The notes under the pieces were generated by a model. It was not told where the DNA came from. It did no database searches and was given only the letters and a program-made list of their open reading frames with translations. Both the position numbers and the translations under genes were made by a program. From Sanderia malayensis (lineage: Eukaryota; Cnidaria; Scyphozoa; Semaeostomeae; Pelagiidae): 64,000 nt of DNA. The stretch is taken from the NCBI GenBank assembly GCA_013076295.1, contig RQOL01000729.1, forward strand, positions 4,030,001-4,094,000, read 5' to 3'. Position 1 is the first letter of the stretch. Each line of letters begins with the position of its first letter. Of the stretch, positions 23,624 to 35,264 are shown piece by piece.

Positions 23624-23691
23624 AGTTCAAACAAAAGCGCTATTGTTATCACGCCCTTGTTTCCAGACTATAGTTCTCTCTTATGACTATG
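23624..23691 (-). repeat. P1 right TIR
   Basis: Perfect 68-bp inverted copy of 18,580-18,647, ending CTTATGACTATG on the plus strand. The transposase start codon is about 130 bp away. Confidence 0.97.
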
Positions 23692-23970
23692 GAGAGATGA
23701 ACCTTATAAAGAGAGGCCCATTTTTATCAATTTTCAAATAACGGACACCTCTCTTTCACAAACTTCTTTCAATTACGAAATGATATTCTCCTTCTTCAAT
23801 GGTTTTGAATGTAACCCATGTACAATGAGTTACTCTTTACCACAGATAAAAACATCATTTTTTTTTTATTATGAACAAACTTTTATGGGGCCTCTTTTAA
23901 CAAATTGACTCTGTAAACAAATTTGTTGATTTCTTAACAACTGCACTGGATTCAACAGGTTAATTTTCAT

Positions 23971-24335
23971 TACCGTAAATCCTCGAATTAGCCCCCTGGG
24001 GGCTTATTTATTTTTGACATTTTCAGAGGGGGGCTTTTTCGACGGGTGGGCTTATTCGAGGGGGAGCTTATTAACAATTTGTTGTTCTCGGGTGGGAAAA
24101 TAAACGGAAAATTGGTTTAGTTGTTCAAGCAAAGTATTTTACATACACAGATAAACAGAAGAATGCTCAGATATTGATGAAAAAGCGGCTAGAAAAACAA
24201 AATTTTCTCAAACTCGCTGTATGCAAACATCAGCATGTTTGGGGTGGGGGCTTATTCGAAGGGGGGCTTATTAAGAATTTGTTGTTCTCGGGTGGGGCCT
24301 TATTTGAGGGGGGGGCAATTCGAGGATTTACGGTA
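23971..24335. mobile_element. MITE M1 with G-rich interior
   Basis: Ends match as TA-CCGTAAATCCTCGAATT on both sides (inverted), consistent with a TA target duplication as in Tc1/mariner-type elements. The interior is made of repeats like GGGGGCTTATTCGAGGGGG. There is no gene. It shares the CCGTAAAT terminus with M2 at 45,495-46,074. Confidence 0.88.
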
Positions 24336-24715
24336 CGTGCAGGTATTCTGAGTCTGTTTTTGTGATTCCTTTATTTATGTCGGCATTTATGTCAAGAGTA
24401 ATTACAATTTACTCTCTTCCATTTTAGTGACTGTTTACATAACAGAAACGAGCACAGTTTAACGTAAGGGTTTCCATAAAATTTACATTATATTACATTG
24501 CATTACTTTTATGATAATGATTTATTTACAACACTATACTTAACACTACCATACCCTTGAAATATATAATATTTACTTCTTTGTGTTGCAGCTTTACACA
24601 AGGCTATAATTATTTTCATTGTTGTTGCTATCGAGGCCATTGTCTACAAGCAATAACATTTACAATAGTATTGCGTAATTGTACTTTATACTTCTTTTTC
24701 ATATCACAACTTGCA
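24336..24715. other. No gene seen
   Basis: AT-rich DNA between M1 and the next open frame; nothing recognised. Confidence 0.45.
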
Positions 24716-24717
24716 TT

Positions 24718-25155
24718 ATGCCGTGCAAGACCAGGAGAAGTATAACCGGTGACAGACGCAGAAATCAAATGCGGGATAATATGCAGCATTGCAGAGAGAT
24801 CAATCAACAGCTTCAACCTCAACAGGCAGGAAATGCGGATAACCCACTTGCAGCAGTCAACGATCTTCAACAAATGCAGCTCGAAAACCGTCAGCTAGAA
24901 GCCCCTGAATATCAGCCATTTCCGGCACAGTATCCTCTTCCAGAGATACAGCCAATGGAGATGGACATGGAACTAGAGCTTCCCATTCAGAACCAAGGGC
25001 TTCCAGCAGCAGGACAACCTATAGACATTGAGATGCAAGATGTAGTTCCAGTACCCAATGAAAATCAGATACCAGAACCAGTTGAAGATCAGCAAATGCA
25101 AGTTGAAAACCCTGTCCCCGAGAAGTCTTTGTATGGATCTGGTACACACAGCTAG
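24718..25155 (+). CDS. Unrecognised Gln/Pro-rich ORF
   Basis: ATG at 24,718 starts MPCKTRRSITGDRRRNQMRD; the basic head is followed by a Gln-, Pro- and Glu-rich low-complexity stretch (MEMDMELELPIQNQ) up to a stop at 25,155, about 146 aa. No domain is visible. It could be the first exon of a TE gene or a disordered nuclear protein. About 340 bases downstream a short frame (EHPCIYDRSLTY, near 25,498) resembles the start of a MADF domain but stops at once. Confidence 0.4.
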   Translation: MPCKTRRSITGDRRRNQMRDNMQHCREINQQLQPQQAGNADNPLAAVNDLQQMQLENRQLEAPEYQPFPAQYPLPEIQPMEMDMELELPIQNQGLPAAGQPIDIEMQDVVPVPNENQIPEPVEDQQMQVENPVPEKSLYGSGTHS

Positions 25156-25599
25156 AAACATCCGAAAACCGACAACATATTGTTATATTGAATAACAATG
25201 AGTAACATATTGAATAAACAATCAAACCATAACATAAACAAAACAAGTTTAGCAAAAACTTTCAAATGAATGCATCCAACCATACATATATTTATAGTAT
25301 ATTTATAGTAACTGTATCTGAATTGCCATTGCAGACTTCGGAAATGTTTTTCCAATTCAATAACATCAATAAAGTATGTTTCAAAAGTTGTGTTATTTGG
25401 CATGCTTTTTCCTTGTGCTCTTCTCAATTACGTCCAATCACAGTAACTAAGGTATCAATTGAAAGATTAGGTGAGCAATTACTGAAAGTAAATTATGGAG
25501 CATCCTTGCATATATGATAGAAGCCTTACCTACTAATGAAGCAATTATGAAAGCTATTATTTCATTCACAAACACTATATGAGCCAGTAAGTTTCCTTG

Positions 25600-26490
25600 C
25601 TAAATCTGGATTACTCCAAACCCATGACACTGTTTCAGGGCAGAATAAAACAACTGCTGCATCTCTTCAATGTTGCTGGCATGACAAGGAATTGTCAATG
25701 TCAATGAGCATGTGGTGCTGGTTGGCTGACATCTACACTTTGTTAGACAATCATGTTTGAATTCTACAGAAATTTCATTTGGAAGGCGAAGTGGGGGTAC
25801 AGTGGCCGATCCAGTTATAAATTTGCATAAGCCCTCCAGGCTTATGCCAATGGTGTCACCTATAAAGGAATATTTCTACAAAATTATAAATTTGGATAAA
25901 GTATAAAAGAATATTTGGACTCATATGACAAATTTTGGACCAAGCAGCATAGTTCAAATTAATATCTTGAAAATTATACTGCACCTGTGATGCCCATCTG
26001 CTCCACTAGATCTGAGAAAAATTTGAAGATATCAACTTCTTTTGCATAGCGGTTGGACAATCAGAATTGCTTTCAGAAGCAATTACTTGTTGTAAATGCA
26101 CAAGAAATTGTCTCTGGTGCATCTTTTATTGCTTGCGAACCATTAACTACACTAATCCTGCAATTCAAATTTATAATAATCTTTCATCAATTCTTGAATA
26201 TCATTTATTGGCCTTGCTGTTGCTTAGTGATGAGGCTCCTATATTAATTGTGCGGCAAGTTAAAATACATGTAAAGATTTCAGAAATTAAACCTTGCTCA
26301 GTCCTTGGTTCAAAGACCATTTGAATAACCAGCACAATGGAAAGACTCACTGCAACAATTTTTCCTTGGAACTAATTTTTTCTTTCACATGATTTCCATG
26401 GTATCCAATTGCTTGCAGTATATCAATGCTATTATCATCAGATAGCGCAGACTGAAGCTCTTTATCATTTTTGGCACCAATGAGCTGAAA
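25600..26490 (-). pseudogene. HECT-like domain relic
   Basis: On the minus strand 25,610-25,860 reads SLEGLCKFITGSATVPPLRL, then CRCQPTSTTCSLTLTIPC, EEMQQLF and GFGVI, in the order expected for the C-terminal lobe of HECT E3 ubiquitin ligases. The usual catalytic region (TC plus L.LP) is visible as TTCSLTLTIP. Further upstream (about 26,370-26,490) a helical segment, GAKNDKELQSALSDDNSIDI, may belong to it; the middle is broken. HECT-like domains are frequent in repetitive genes of cnidarians and sponges. Assignment is by motif order only. Confidence 0.5.
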
Positions 26491-26834
26491 AAAAAAATTA
26501 TTATAAGCCCCATTTACACTACGAAAATGAACCCGGGTTCAACTCACTTTTGTCCAGTGTAAAGGCAATCAAAATGGGTTAAACCTGGGTTGAAACTAGA
26601 TCAGCAAAACCAATCTCCAGAGGTGGATTGAACCCGGGTTAAGGCCAGATTCAATTTTTCATTTTGTAGTGTAAACGTGAAAATGGGTTGAACCCGGTGT
26701 AGTTTTATTTTGCGCATGCGGATTGGTGTAAAAATTGAGAAGCACACCATTATTGTCAAATATAGTAGAAAGAAGAATAAACAAACATCAAGATAAAAAA
26801 ATTGAAAGCCAAAAAGTTTTATTGTTCAGAAAAT

Positions 26835-27110
26835 ATGGAAGCAACCAATCGTGGATCATTTTGGTCAGATGATGAAGTGCTTCTTTTGATAAGCATTTGG
26901 GTTGATGAAAAGATTCAGCAGCAATTTGACAGTTGCACCCAAAAGAAGTCCATTTTTCAAAAAATGATGAAGAACCCAACAACAAATAAGTGCTAAAATA
27001 AAGCAGCTCAAAGAAAAGCTAGAAAAGGTTAAAGACAACAACAATTTGTCTGGAAGGAGCAGGACAACTTTCAAATTTTTTGATCAAATCAATAAAACTA
27101 GCAAATAGTA
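26835..27110 (+). pseudogene. H1 Myb/SANT-like gene, 5' part
   Basis: ATG at 26,835 begins MEATNRGSFWSDDEVLLLIS, then IWVDEKIQQQFDS and KKSIFQKM, the first helices of a Myb/SANT-like (trihelix) domain as in Harbinger accessory proteins. The frame breaks near 26,990 but another frame continues with IKQLKEKLEKVKDNNNLSGR, the third-helix region. These proteins bind element ends and help import the transposase. The continuation lies beyond 28,560. Confidence 0.72.
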
Positions 27111-28440
27111 AGACCATAGGTGCCCCACACTATATCTGCAGTATTGTGTATTAACAACTGAAAAAATTAAAATCTATTTCGAAGTTTTTGAAGACTTTTC
27201 AAAGTTTATATGATTTGGAAGTTTGAAGATAAGGAATTTGCAATAAAATAATACAATTACAACAAATCATTTTTATTCCTGTCTAAATCGTGATATGACA
27301 CTCCAGAATTTATTGGAGTGTCTATTGCAACTTGTAAAGCCACGCTTTTGCTATAAACTGCAAAAACCATCCTCCAATATTAGATTGAGACAAATTTTGC
27401 AATGAAGCAAATGACAAAACTTCACTTCGGAGATCATCATAAAGATACCATCGACTATTTTTCAATAAGACACAAGAAAAATGATGGCTGAAATTTCTGA
27501 CCATTCCTTTCAATGAATAATGTTCATTCTTAACATAAATATTTTCACAAAATTGAATACAAGTAAATGCATCAGGACTTAATTCTACAAAAAGAGCTGA
27601 GCTAAATTGTTCTTCAAATGCAATACTGTCGCATCTATTTTGACATGTTGGATACATTATCATTTCATTTGACTTACAACTCAAAATAGTATAGCATTGA
27701 GAAAAGGGTACACCTACAGACATCAATCTACCAAGTGTTATGTAATGAACAAAAACTTTAGATGTAATTATTAAATTTCATTACAAGTCACAAAGTGTAA
27801 TTCAAGTGCATGCAGATATTATTTCTGTCTTTTCATTGCATCAAAGATTGCAAAATATATTTGTGGTAAAAATCTTTGAGAGCTGTGCATTGCAATCCAT
27901 TGCTTCAAATGATGCATATACAGTTTTCAAATAGTCCCAGACAGGCTGTCGAATATTGGAAAGTTGAACTTCGGTGCAGGAACCTCCATTCCTGACAAAA
28001 TGGTAATTCATAGTAGGTACTCGTGTAGTTTGCCAGGATAACTAAATAATTGTCAGTATTATTTTGCGTAAAAATATTTCTAAAAATACCCAGCCAAGGT
28101 TCCAGAAAACAATCTAGAGCACAAGAAAATTTTCCAGGTAAAACTCTTACAGAATTCATGAAGTGAAACTGTTCCTTCCTGGTTCATGTCTAGGCCCATG
28201 TTTCCTTCTTGCATCCACACCCTTCTTTCGGGTGCAGATTCTTTGCTGTTGCTCTCAAAAAGAGCCGTGCATCCCACAATTTGTGGGGTCTGCTGGCTCT
28301 TCGAAGCCTGTCTGGGTGACTATTTGAAATTAGGCCGTTTTCAACTTCGCTTTTCCACCATCACCACACACCACGCACTCACTCAGTCCCTACTCACACT
28401 ACACTACAGAAATAGGGTCTTACGAAATAAACTGGTTTAA
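27111..28440 (-). pseudogene. Insert in H1 with protease-like relic
   Basis: Minus-strand frame 27,322-27,726 contains HYSLKGMVRNFSHHFSCVLL and WYLYDDL, a pattern like the His-box region of papain-fold ubiquitin peptidases (C19) seen in some TE genes. The upstream Cys box is not visible. A second minus frame near 28,150-28,330 (PERRVWMQEGNMGLD) is unrecognised. The region separates the two halves of the H1 Myb gene, so it is either an insertion or a large intron with a foreign element. I see no TIR. Confidence 0.4.
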
Positions 28441-28559
28441 ACCTGTTTGCAAAATTTTTGAAGTTTTGAGAATGTTTCTTCGGTTTGCTGCAACAACAAC
28501 AGCATTATTTTTTACGCGGGGGAGGCAATTACTTGCCCACTTATGTGGGGCAATAATGG

Positions 28560-29301
28560 GGTATAGGCCAATTACAAGACCCCAAGATTTGTTCGACAGT
28601 GGAGAGATGGACGTGGAAGTTTGCTTTGAATCAGCCACCCCGAAGTCTACAATAAATGAAAGTGTTTTAGAAGAATCAGGTGGCAACCTGGGTGATCTGT
28701 TTGCTGTTGAAAATGGCAGTTCAGGTTCTGTTTGTGGAACCACTACAACATCACAGGGCCCTGCTAACAGCAACTCACCAAGTGTTCCACCATCAGAGCC
28801 TTCTCCAACTTTGGCAGGAAATCAAACAAACTCAGAAAGTTGGAAAGAGAAATTACTTTCCTCAAGAAGAGGGAAAAGCAAGAAAAGAAGTAGAAATGAA
28901 GTTTTCCTTTCCAATGCTTTTGACATAGTACGAAAGCAACAACAGGCAGCTGATGAGAGTTTCTTCGAAATGGAAGATGAAAGACAAAAAAAGAATTGGA
29001 ATTGGAAGAAAAGAGAAGAAAAGATGAGAAAGAGCATGAAATGAAGATGATCCAAATGATGGGTAGTATGTTTGCTGGGATTGCTGCAAGCTTTAATAAT
29101 ATTTATCAATCACCCCAAAGTTTTACATCTCCCATGCAAAGCCAAGCACAGTTTTTCAATCCACATCAAGGTCCAAATCAAGATGAGGCACACCAAAACA
29201 TTTATCAACAAGGCAGTCAGCATGGCCCATTTGTACATGGTTATGTAAGAAGTGTGAACAAGCAAGAAACTGACAATTTACATTATACCAATTTACCATA
29301 G
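28560..29301 (+). pseudogene. H1 Myb-like gene, 3' part
   Basis: Two overlapping frames (to 29,041 and 28,996-29,301) encode a Ser/Thr-rich linker, a basic patch (RRGKSKKRSRN), an FDIVRKQQQAADESF helix and a Glu/Lys coiled coil (ELEEKRRKDEKEHEMK). This is the usual C-terminal layout of Harbinger Myb-like proteins. One frameshift near 29,000 lies in an AAAAAAG run. The gene ends 61 bp before the end of the opposing transposase. Confidence 0.65.
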
Positions 29302-29361
29302 CATAAATGTATAGTGTATACATTATACACATTTATATAAAGAAGGAAAAAAACCCAAGAA

Positions 29362-30063
29362 CTATATGTCAACATCTTGGCAGTATTTAAGAATGGAGTT
29401 TCGAATTTTCTCAGCATCATCTACCCTCCGATTTGCAGTGAAATCAGATAGATGATGATTAGGATGATCTTCTTCATAGATCAACTCTTCATCAAAACAT
29501 TCTTTAAACATCTCACATATATTGTGTAAAATGCAACAAGTTACAACAATAGAATTCATTCTAGTTATCTCTACTTCATTTTGCTTAAGGAGGCAGCGCC
29601 AACTTCCCTTTAACCTCCCAAAGGCATTTTCAACCACCATTCTCGCTCTGCTAAGCCTATAATTATAATGGGACTTTTCAGGGAGAAGGCTACCATTATC
29701 AGGGAATGGTTTCATGACCCAGGGTAGTAAAGGATATGCAGCATCTGCAATGATGCCTCATGGAACACAAACATCGTTCATTTTTTGCCCCTTTGCTTCA
29801 GGAAAAAAATTTCCAGCACTGCCTTCACGAAACAGTAAGGATTTGGCAAATACTCTGGCATCATGAACCTTTCCAGGCCAGCCCACATTGACATCTATAA
29901 ATTTATAGCTACTATCAACCAATCCTTGGAGGATCACAGGATACCATCCCTTGCGGTTGTAGTAATCACAATGAAACTCAACTGGAGCTTTGACTGGTAT
30001 GTGGGATCCATCAATAGCACCAACACATCATGGAATGGAAATCCCACCAGTTTTCATTTTTAG
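29362..30063 (-). pseudogene. H1 Harbinger DDE transposase
   Basis: DDE_Tnp_4-type nuclease domain. On the minus strand one frame shows GAIDGSHIPV (first D), VGWPGKVHDARVF (second D) and VVENAFGRLKG (E). Two in-frame TGA stops interrupt it (one before CVGAIDG, one before GIIADAAYPLLP). The N-terminal domain is shortened: 30,064-30,350 has only scattered matches. It cannot be active as it stands. Paired with the Myb-like gene in the same TIRs. Confidence 0.85.
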
Positions 30064-30489
30064 GTTTACACCAAATTGTACTGTTGACTGATCAAGGTTT
30101 TCCAAATTCTAATGTAATAATTTGAAAGGCCTGCATTGTTTTCCTTGACCTCAGCTTCATGTAAGTTGCAATGCCATGGTTTGCCAATAGTCTCTGTCTC
30201 TGTCTTCGCCTTTTTCTTGCTATGCACCTTAGTTTTCTGAAACAATGCATAGCTATGGCCATGACATGCAGAATTAAAACTCTCCTGAAAAGCTCAAGCT
30301 GAAGAAATTCATGTCGCTCTATCAACTGCGCATGCATAACCAGAAGCAACCTAGATTCAACCCACTTTGTTGTTTACACTTCTCAAAGACCCACTGTAGT
30401 GTAAACGAAACTGGGTTGAACCTGGGTTCACACTAGGTGCAGTTAAACTGGGTTGAACCTGGGTTCATTTCCGTAGTTTAAATGGGGCT

Positions 30490-31810
30490 ATACTTTAATT
30501 TTGTTTTAGATGTTGAAATTACAGTAAATTGTAGCAAATCAAATGCATATATATATATATTTATGTGTGTGTGTAATGTATAGTGCATACAAACATACAT
30601 TCATACATACATGTGGATGCTTATTGGTTAAATCAAATTATTCTTTATTTAGTCAAATGGCAATGCAAAAATGAGCATGATTCGTTACCTTAACTCTTAG
30701 TTGTTCTTCAGGGACAGAGCAAAGTGTTGTATTATAGTCAAACTTGACCATTTTATGCGACCGACAAGAAAATCATAAACCCAGCCAGAAAGAAAGTTGG
30801 GTGCAGGTCCTCCTTGGGTTATTAGAGAGTTTATGATTCACGACGCGCCAACGCAAGACGCGCTGGGAGCTTTGTTAACTGTCACAGATTTGGGGATGAC
30901 CCTTTTGCAGAGACCCGTCTTGAGCAATTTCGCAACACTGAATTTGTAATTTCAACTGCGTCTTTACAACACAGAAAACATTGTCAATTATTTGGTAGGT
31001 ATTTGCAATTATCTTTCGTAATTTTTATAAATTGAAGGTCCACATGATATCTAGAGATTAAGTTTGTGTTTTTCCCAAATATTTAGCAATGTTTATAGGT
31101 AATTTTCTATAGTATCAAAATCAATCAATACCAATGAAAAAATATCCCAAATTACAGTGGCAGTTATTTACAAGAGGTGCTTAATTTAAGACAAAAGAAA
31201 CTATTTTTAATTACTTATTACTTATTTAATTACTTATTTACTTATTACTTATTACTTATTTACTTATTACTTATTTAATAGGTAATTTTCTATTCTTTTA
31301 TTTTCTCAGGAAAATGGCCTACTCTTCAGGAACACCTTCACCAGCACACGTTCCAAAAAAGTCACAAATGTGTGTAGTTCGTTTTAGGACATTGAGAAAT
31401 ATTTTTTAAATTAATTAAGAAACACATCAAGGGTTGGTTTATGTTGATACAACTTAGAATAAGCTCCAAAGAATTGTCATGAATACATTTCTGTATAAAT
31501 TTTTTCATGATCTATTGACTTCATTTACGATATATTTCAACATGAATTTTGTTTTCATAAGGCAAAAAATGAATTGGTCCCTTGAGCATAATGCGATGCT
31601 ATGAAGGGAAATTTTAGTTGTCGAACCATTTAGGGCGTATTCTTTTCATCATTCTGGATCTTCTGAATTCTGAAACTGGTAGACTTGGCAGGAAAAGTTG
31701 TTCTGGTTGAAAAGAATACGCTTGCCGAAAAGAGTAGGCTTTGCAGACGAGGCTGACAGTTTGCAAAACGAGGCGTAAATTTTTGTTGCCTCACCAGTCA
31801 AATTAAAATA
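30490..31810. other. No gene; microsatellites
   Basis: Contains TATA/TGTG/CATA tracts (30,546-30,612) and an ATTACTT-type microsatellite (31,195-31,280). No frame or TIR recognised. Confidence 0.55.
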
Positions 31811-31813
31811 AAT

Positions 31814-32150
31814 ATGGCGGAGACCGTGTCTGGCAAAAATGGTTTTGCTGCTTCAGTTATTTTGTTTGAAGTGCTTGAAGATGAAGTTGAATTGCTCAAA
31901 GATGACGAGGATGATCTTCCAGTTGTTATGACTTCAATGGTGGCCCAACTGGTGCAGAGAAATGAGGGTGTACGCATTTTAAATTACTATGAAGGAACAG
32001 TAGTTCGATACAGCGACTTCACCTTCAAGACACATTTTCGACTTTCACGTCTAGCCTTTGAAGAGCTTGTGCAATTACTTGGTCCTTCTGTTGAATTTGT
32101 GAAAAATAACAATGGGGGCAAAGAACCTGTACCTATTGTTGTGTGGGTCG
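31814..32150 (+). pseudogene. Harbinger transposase N-terminal exon
   Basis: ATG at 31,814; the peptide begins MAETVSGKNGFAAS and contains YSDFTFKTHFRLSRLAFEEL, the helical N-terminal domain preceding DDE_Tnp_4 in Harbinger transposases. The DDE part is absent: after about 32,150 the sequence is a LINE ORF1 relic on the opposite strand. A second Harbinger family, distinct from H1. Confidence 0.68.
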
Positions 32151-32274
32151 TTGTTAACTACAATTGTTTTCTTGTATTACACGTATTTGTTTACAGCATT
32201 GTTAAGTATGAGCGTGGTTGGCTGGTGCACCCCCTTGAAAGTGTGACGGCGCGTGCCAATCCATATCAAGCTTG

Positions 32275-32815
32275 AACGTTTATCTCGGGTTTTTTGACTT
32301 AAGTCTTCAAGGAATTTGACATTGGCAGGCTTGATTTCTCTGGCTTTCTTTATCACTTTCTCCTTTTGCTTCCAGCTGGCCATTTTGACAAAGATGGGCC
32401 TAGGCCCAGCTTTGACCCGAGAGCCATCCCTGCGCGTGACAAACTGCCTCTTCGAACCGATTCTGTGTGCCCGTTCCACGTGAAGCTCTTCGTCCATGTT
32501 CAGGGCTTTTTTCACTTCAGATTTAAATAGAGCTTCAGATTCTTCTCAGCTTTCAGTTGTTTGTTCAGGTATTCGAACTACTTTTATGTTGTTTCTGCGA
32601 CTCATGATTTCGATGTAATCATGCTTGTCAGCGAGTGATTCGACAGACAGCGTTTGTAAAGCCAGTTTCCTGTCAAGTTCCTGGCACTGCTTTTCCACTT
32701 TGCTCAGTTTGGCTTCCACATCTTCCATGTCTTTCATTGAGAACTGGAGGCTAGATTTGATATCGTTCACTTCGCTTTTTGAAAATCTAATTTCCTCGTT
32801 GATTTGACCCGCCAT
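32275..32815 (-). pseudogene. LINE ORF1 protein relic
   Basis: Minus strand: ATG at 32,815 (MAGQINEEIRFSKSEV), a coiled coil (KLSKVEKQCQELDRKLAL), then the RRM-type core with SRRNNIKVVRIPE, ERAHRIGSKR and RPIFVKMASWKQKEKVIKKA. This is the layout of L1/CR1-type ORF1 nucleic-acid chaperones. A stop/frameshift near 32,520-32,550 splits it and no reverse transcriptase follows. It lies between the Harbinger exon and the hAT gene. Confidence 0.8.
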
Positions 32816-32965
32816 TAATTGGACTGCAGACTTGAAGCTTTCCAGACGAAGAGCACCTGTTCATTGTTGTATACAAAGAGCGTTCATAAAATTTTGCTTC
32901 AGGTGCCAATGCGGTCATTGTTGTGAAATGCCAACAGGCCGTGAAAGTCTTGCCAAGGTCTTGCT

Positions 32966-34819
32966 TTCCGCGGACACGATGAGTCCAAAATTTCATCCAA
33001 CAGAGGCAATTTCATTGAGCTTCTTGACCTCGTTGGAGTATACAACAGTGACTTAAGATCGTTTTTGGACCAAGACCGCACAACTTATACGTCACATGAC
33101 CCACAAAATGAGCTGATTGAATGCATCTATCATGAAGTAAGAGATGAGATTCAAAAAAGAATCGACAGTTCCAAATTTCTCGCAGTCATGATGGATGACA
33201 CCAGTGACACAAGCAATGTGGAGCAGTCAGCAACATCTATACGGCTTGTGTACAATGGTGAAGTGGAGGAGCATTTGCTTGGCTTGACCGATTCTTCTGC
33301 GGATACTTCAGCAAATGGTCTCACTGTTGTTCTTCTTGACATGCTGAAAAAATTCAAGATCACCTCGGAAACAGCAAGGGAAAGGCTCATTGGGCAATCT
33401 TACGATGGTGCACCAACGATGAGTGGCGAGTTTAGTGGTGTTCAAAAGCAGATTCAGGAGCAATTCCCATTTGCTTATTACAATCATTGTGTGGCTCACA
33501 GAATGGCATTGTGTGCTTCTCAATCTGCAAATAGGATACCAAAGGTGGCAGAGTTTTTTGGCATTCTGGACAAGCTCATTTCTTTCTTCAGATCCAGTCC
33601 AAAACGTACCGCCCACCTTGGACACAACTTGCCGAAACCTGGAGATACCCGATGGCTTTCTCGCGATACTTCTGTATCTGTAATTGATACTTGCTACGAA
33701 ACTATTGGAACTGTCTTGTACGAAATAGCCCACGACAACAGCCAAAAAACAGACACACAAGCAAATGCAAAAGGAATTTGTTTGCAGATTCAGCAGATTG
33801 ATTTCATCTTCTTCCTGAAGCTGTACCGAAAATTGTTTGAGCACTGCACACCAATCGTTACCATCATGCAGAAGCCATCATTTGATGCTGTACAACTCTC
33901 TTCCATGTTGGACGATTTTCATGAGGCTTTGCGCAATTTCAACTTTGATCAAATCTGGGAAGATGCAATGGCTTTGGATCCAGTTCTGCCAGTTGTTCGT
34001 ACCAGAGGAGGTTGAAGAGGAGTTGAGCATTCTGCGGATGGATCATCTGATTCATGGAAGACGTTTTTGGTGAATGTTGTTGGCACTGTGGCGAAGACAT
34101 TTTCAGAACAACTGCAATGGCGATTTGAAAATGTCAAAAAATTCAAGTGGATGGATCTTGTGCATCCAGCTAGGTTTTCACAAAGAAAATCTGCTTCTTC
34201 TGCCGACCAAAGAGCTCTGATCAGCAAGCTTTTTGAAGTATACCCATTTGTGGTGCCGGATCCGATGGTACTTGAACACAATCTCAGTGTTCTTTATCAC
34301 AAAGAAGAAATATCGGTTCTTCTTCAGAAACTTGTTCGTGAACGAGATGCTTTGGTTTCCAAAAAGAAAGAAAGACGGAGAAGACTAGCCCAAGCACGGG
34401 AAGAAAGAGAACGTCAGGAACGAGGACATCCTGAAGAACTGGACACCTTTCCGTTGGCTGAAGATCATATTGAAGTGGAGCAAGTCAAGGAGGGTAACCC
34501 AAGTCTTCAAGATCTTCTAGCTGTTCTAAGAAAGGCTGAGCTCGAAGAAGCTCTTCCAGAAGCAGTACACGTTGCTCAGTTGGCTGTGACAACCCCATTA
34601 ACAAGTGTTCACTGTGAACGTGTCTTCAGCAGAATGAAGAGAGTTATTTCGCCTGCAAGAACCACCATGTTACAAAAAAGAAAAGAAATGCTTGTGTTTT
34701 TGCAGGTTGAACATAAAATTTTGCGGCATCTAGCGAGCAAACAATCTTCTAAAGAAAGCATTGTAAACAGATTTAAATCGTATAATCGACGTAGATTTGA
34801 ACGTTTTTCAAGAAGGTAA
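32966..34819 (+). pseudogene. hAT transposase, ZMYM1/DUF4371 type
   Basis: A DUF4371-type hAT transposase or a domesticated relative. The frame is open from about 32,966 (FRGHDESKISSNRGNFIELL), without its N-terminal zinc finger. Visible are MMDDTSDTS (catalytic D), GQSYDGAPTMSG (D), NHCVAHRMAL (C..H) and, in the second half, PLTSVHCERVFSRMKRVISP (E, hAT dimerisation). A frameshift at about 34,012-34,045 joins the two parts. A Lys/Arg/Glu-rich insert (about 34,360-34,480) separates core and dimerisation domain. The 3' end of the element is probably at 35,088. Confidence 0.85.
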
Positions 34820-35071
34820 GCATAGGTACGTAGGTAATTTTATAGTTGTAAGTAAGGTAGTTGTGAGTGGGTAAATTTGCCGTAATTTGTGATATGTTGA
34901 TATTCATTATGAGATAGCAATTTAGGGAAAATCTGAAGTTTTTTTGTTTAATATTTGCGTATTTGCCCCTGGACCCCACTGGGGGGCTTACAGCACCCCC
35001 AGCTGTTTTTTAGAACAATTTTTGCTAGCTTCGCTTGTAATATTATTTTCGACTAATACCTACTTTTTGGT

Positions 35072-35088
35072 CTTCCCAGCCGCCCCTG
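35072..35088 (-). repeat. Probable hAT right terminus
   Basis: Read on minus, the element would begin CAGGGGCGGCTGGGAAG, a typical hAT end. The matching left end was not found upstream of the transposase, so it is lost or replaced by the LINE relic. Confidence 0.55.
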
Positions 35089-35264
35089 TAGTAACTAGAA
35101 CTTTCGATTTAAAACGTATAAAAGTAAGCACCATATAATGTTATACAGAATCGTGAGATCTAAAAAGGCGAGATACATCAAAGTCCAGAAAAGGTGATTC
35201 AATCATAATCTTTTGTGCAGCATATTCCACCTGTGAGTTTATTGTCACGTTTAACAGAATCTAA

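Larger units (their letters stand above)
18580..23691. mobile_element. P element P1, two-gene, 5.1 kb
   Basis: The ends are 68-bp perfect TIRs starting CATAGTCATAAGAG. Direct repeats GAGAGAT flank them (18,573-18,579 and 23,692-23,698; the left copy has an extra G, so an 8-bp duplication may have lost one base). Inside, a plus-strand accessory gene (18,696-20,446) and a minus-strand THAP9-like transposase (20,522-23,496) point tail to tail. Both start codons lie within about 130 bp of a TIR, so each TIR may carry a promoter (inference). Perfect TIRs suggest a young insertion. Confidence 0.93.
26506..30489. mobile_element. PIF/Harbinger element H1, 4.0 kb
   Basis: TIRs 26,506-26,545 and 30,450-30,489 start AGCCCCATTTA and agree at about 35 of 40 bases; a 3-bp ATA lies outside each end. 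Subterminal copies of GGGTTGAACC-type motifs occur several times at both ends. It holds the standard Harbinger pair: a Myb/SANT-like gene on plus and a DDE transposase on minus, pointing at each other. Both are broken, and 27,110-28,440 appears to hold foreign sequence. Confidence 0.85.
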
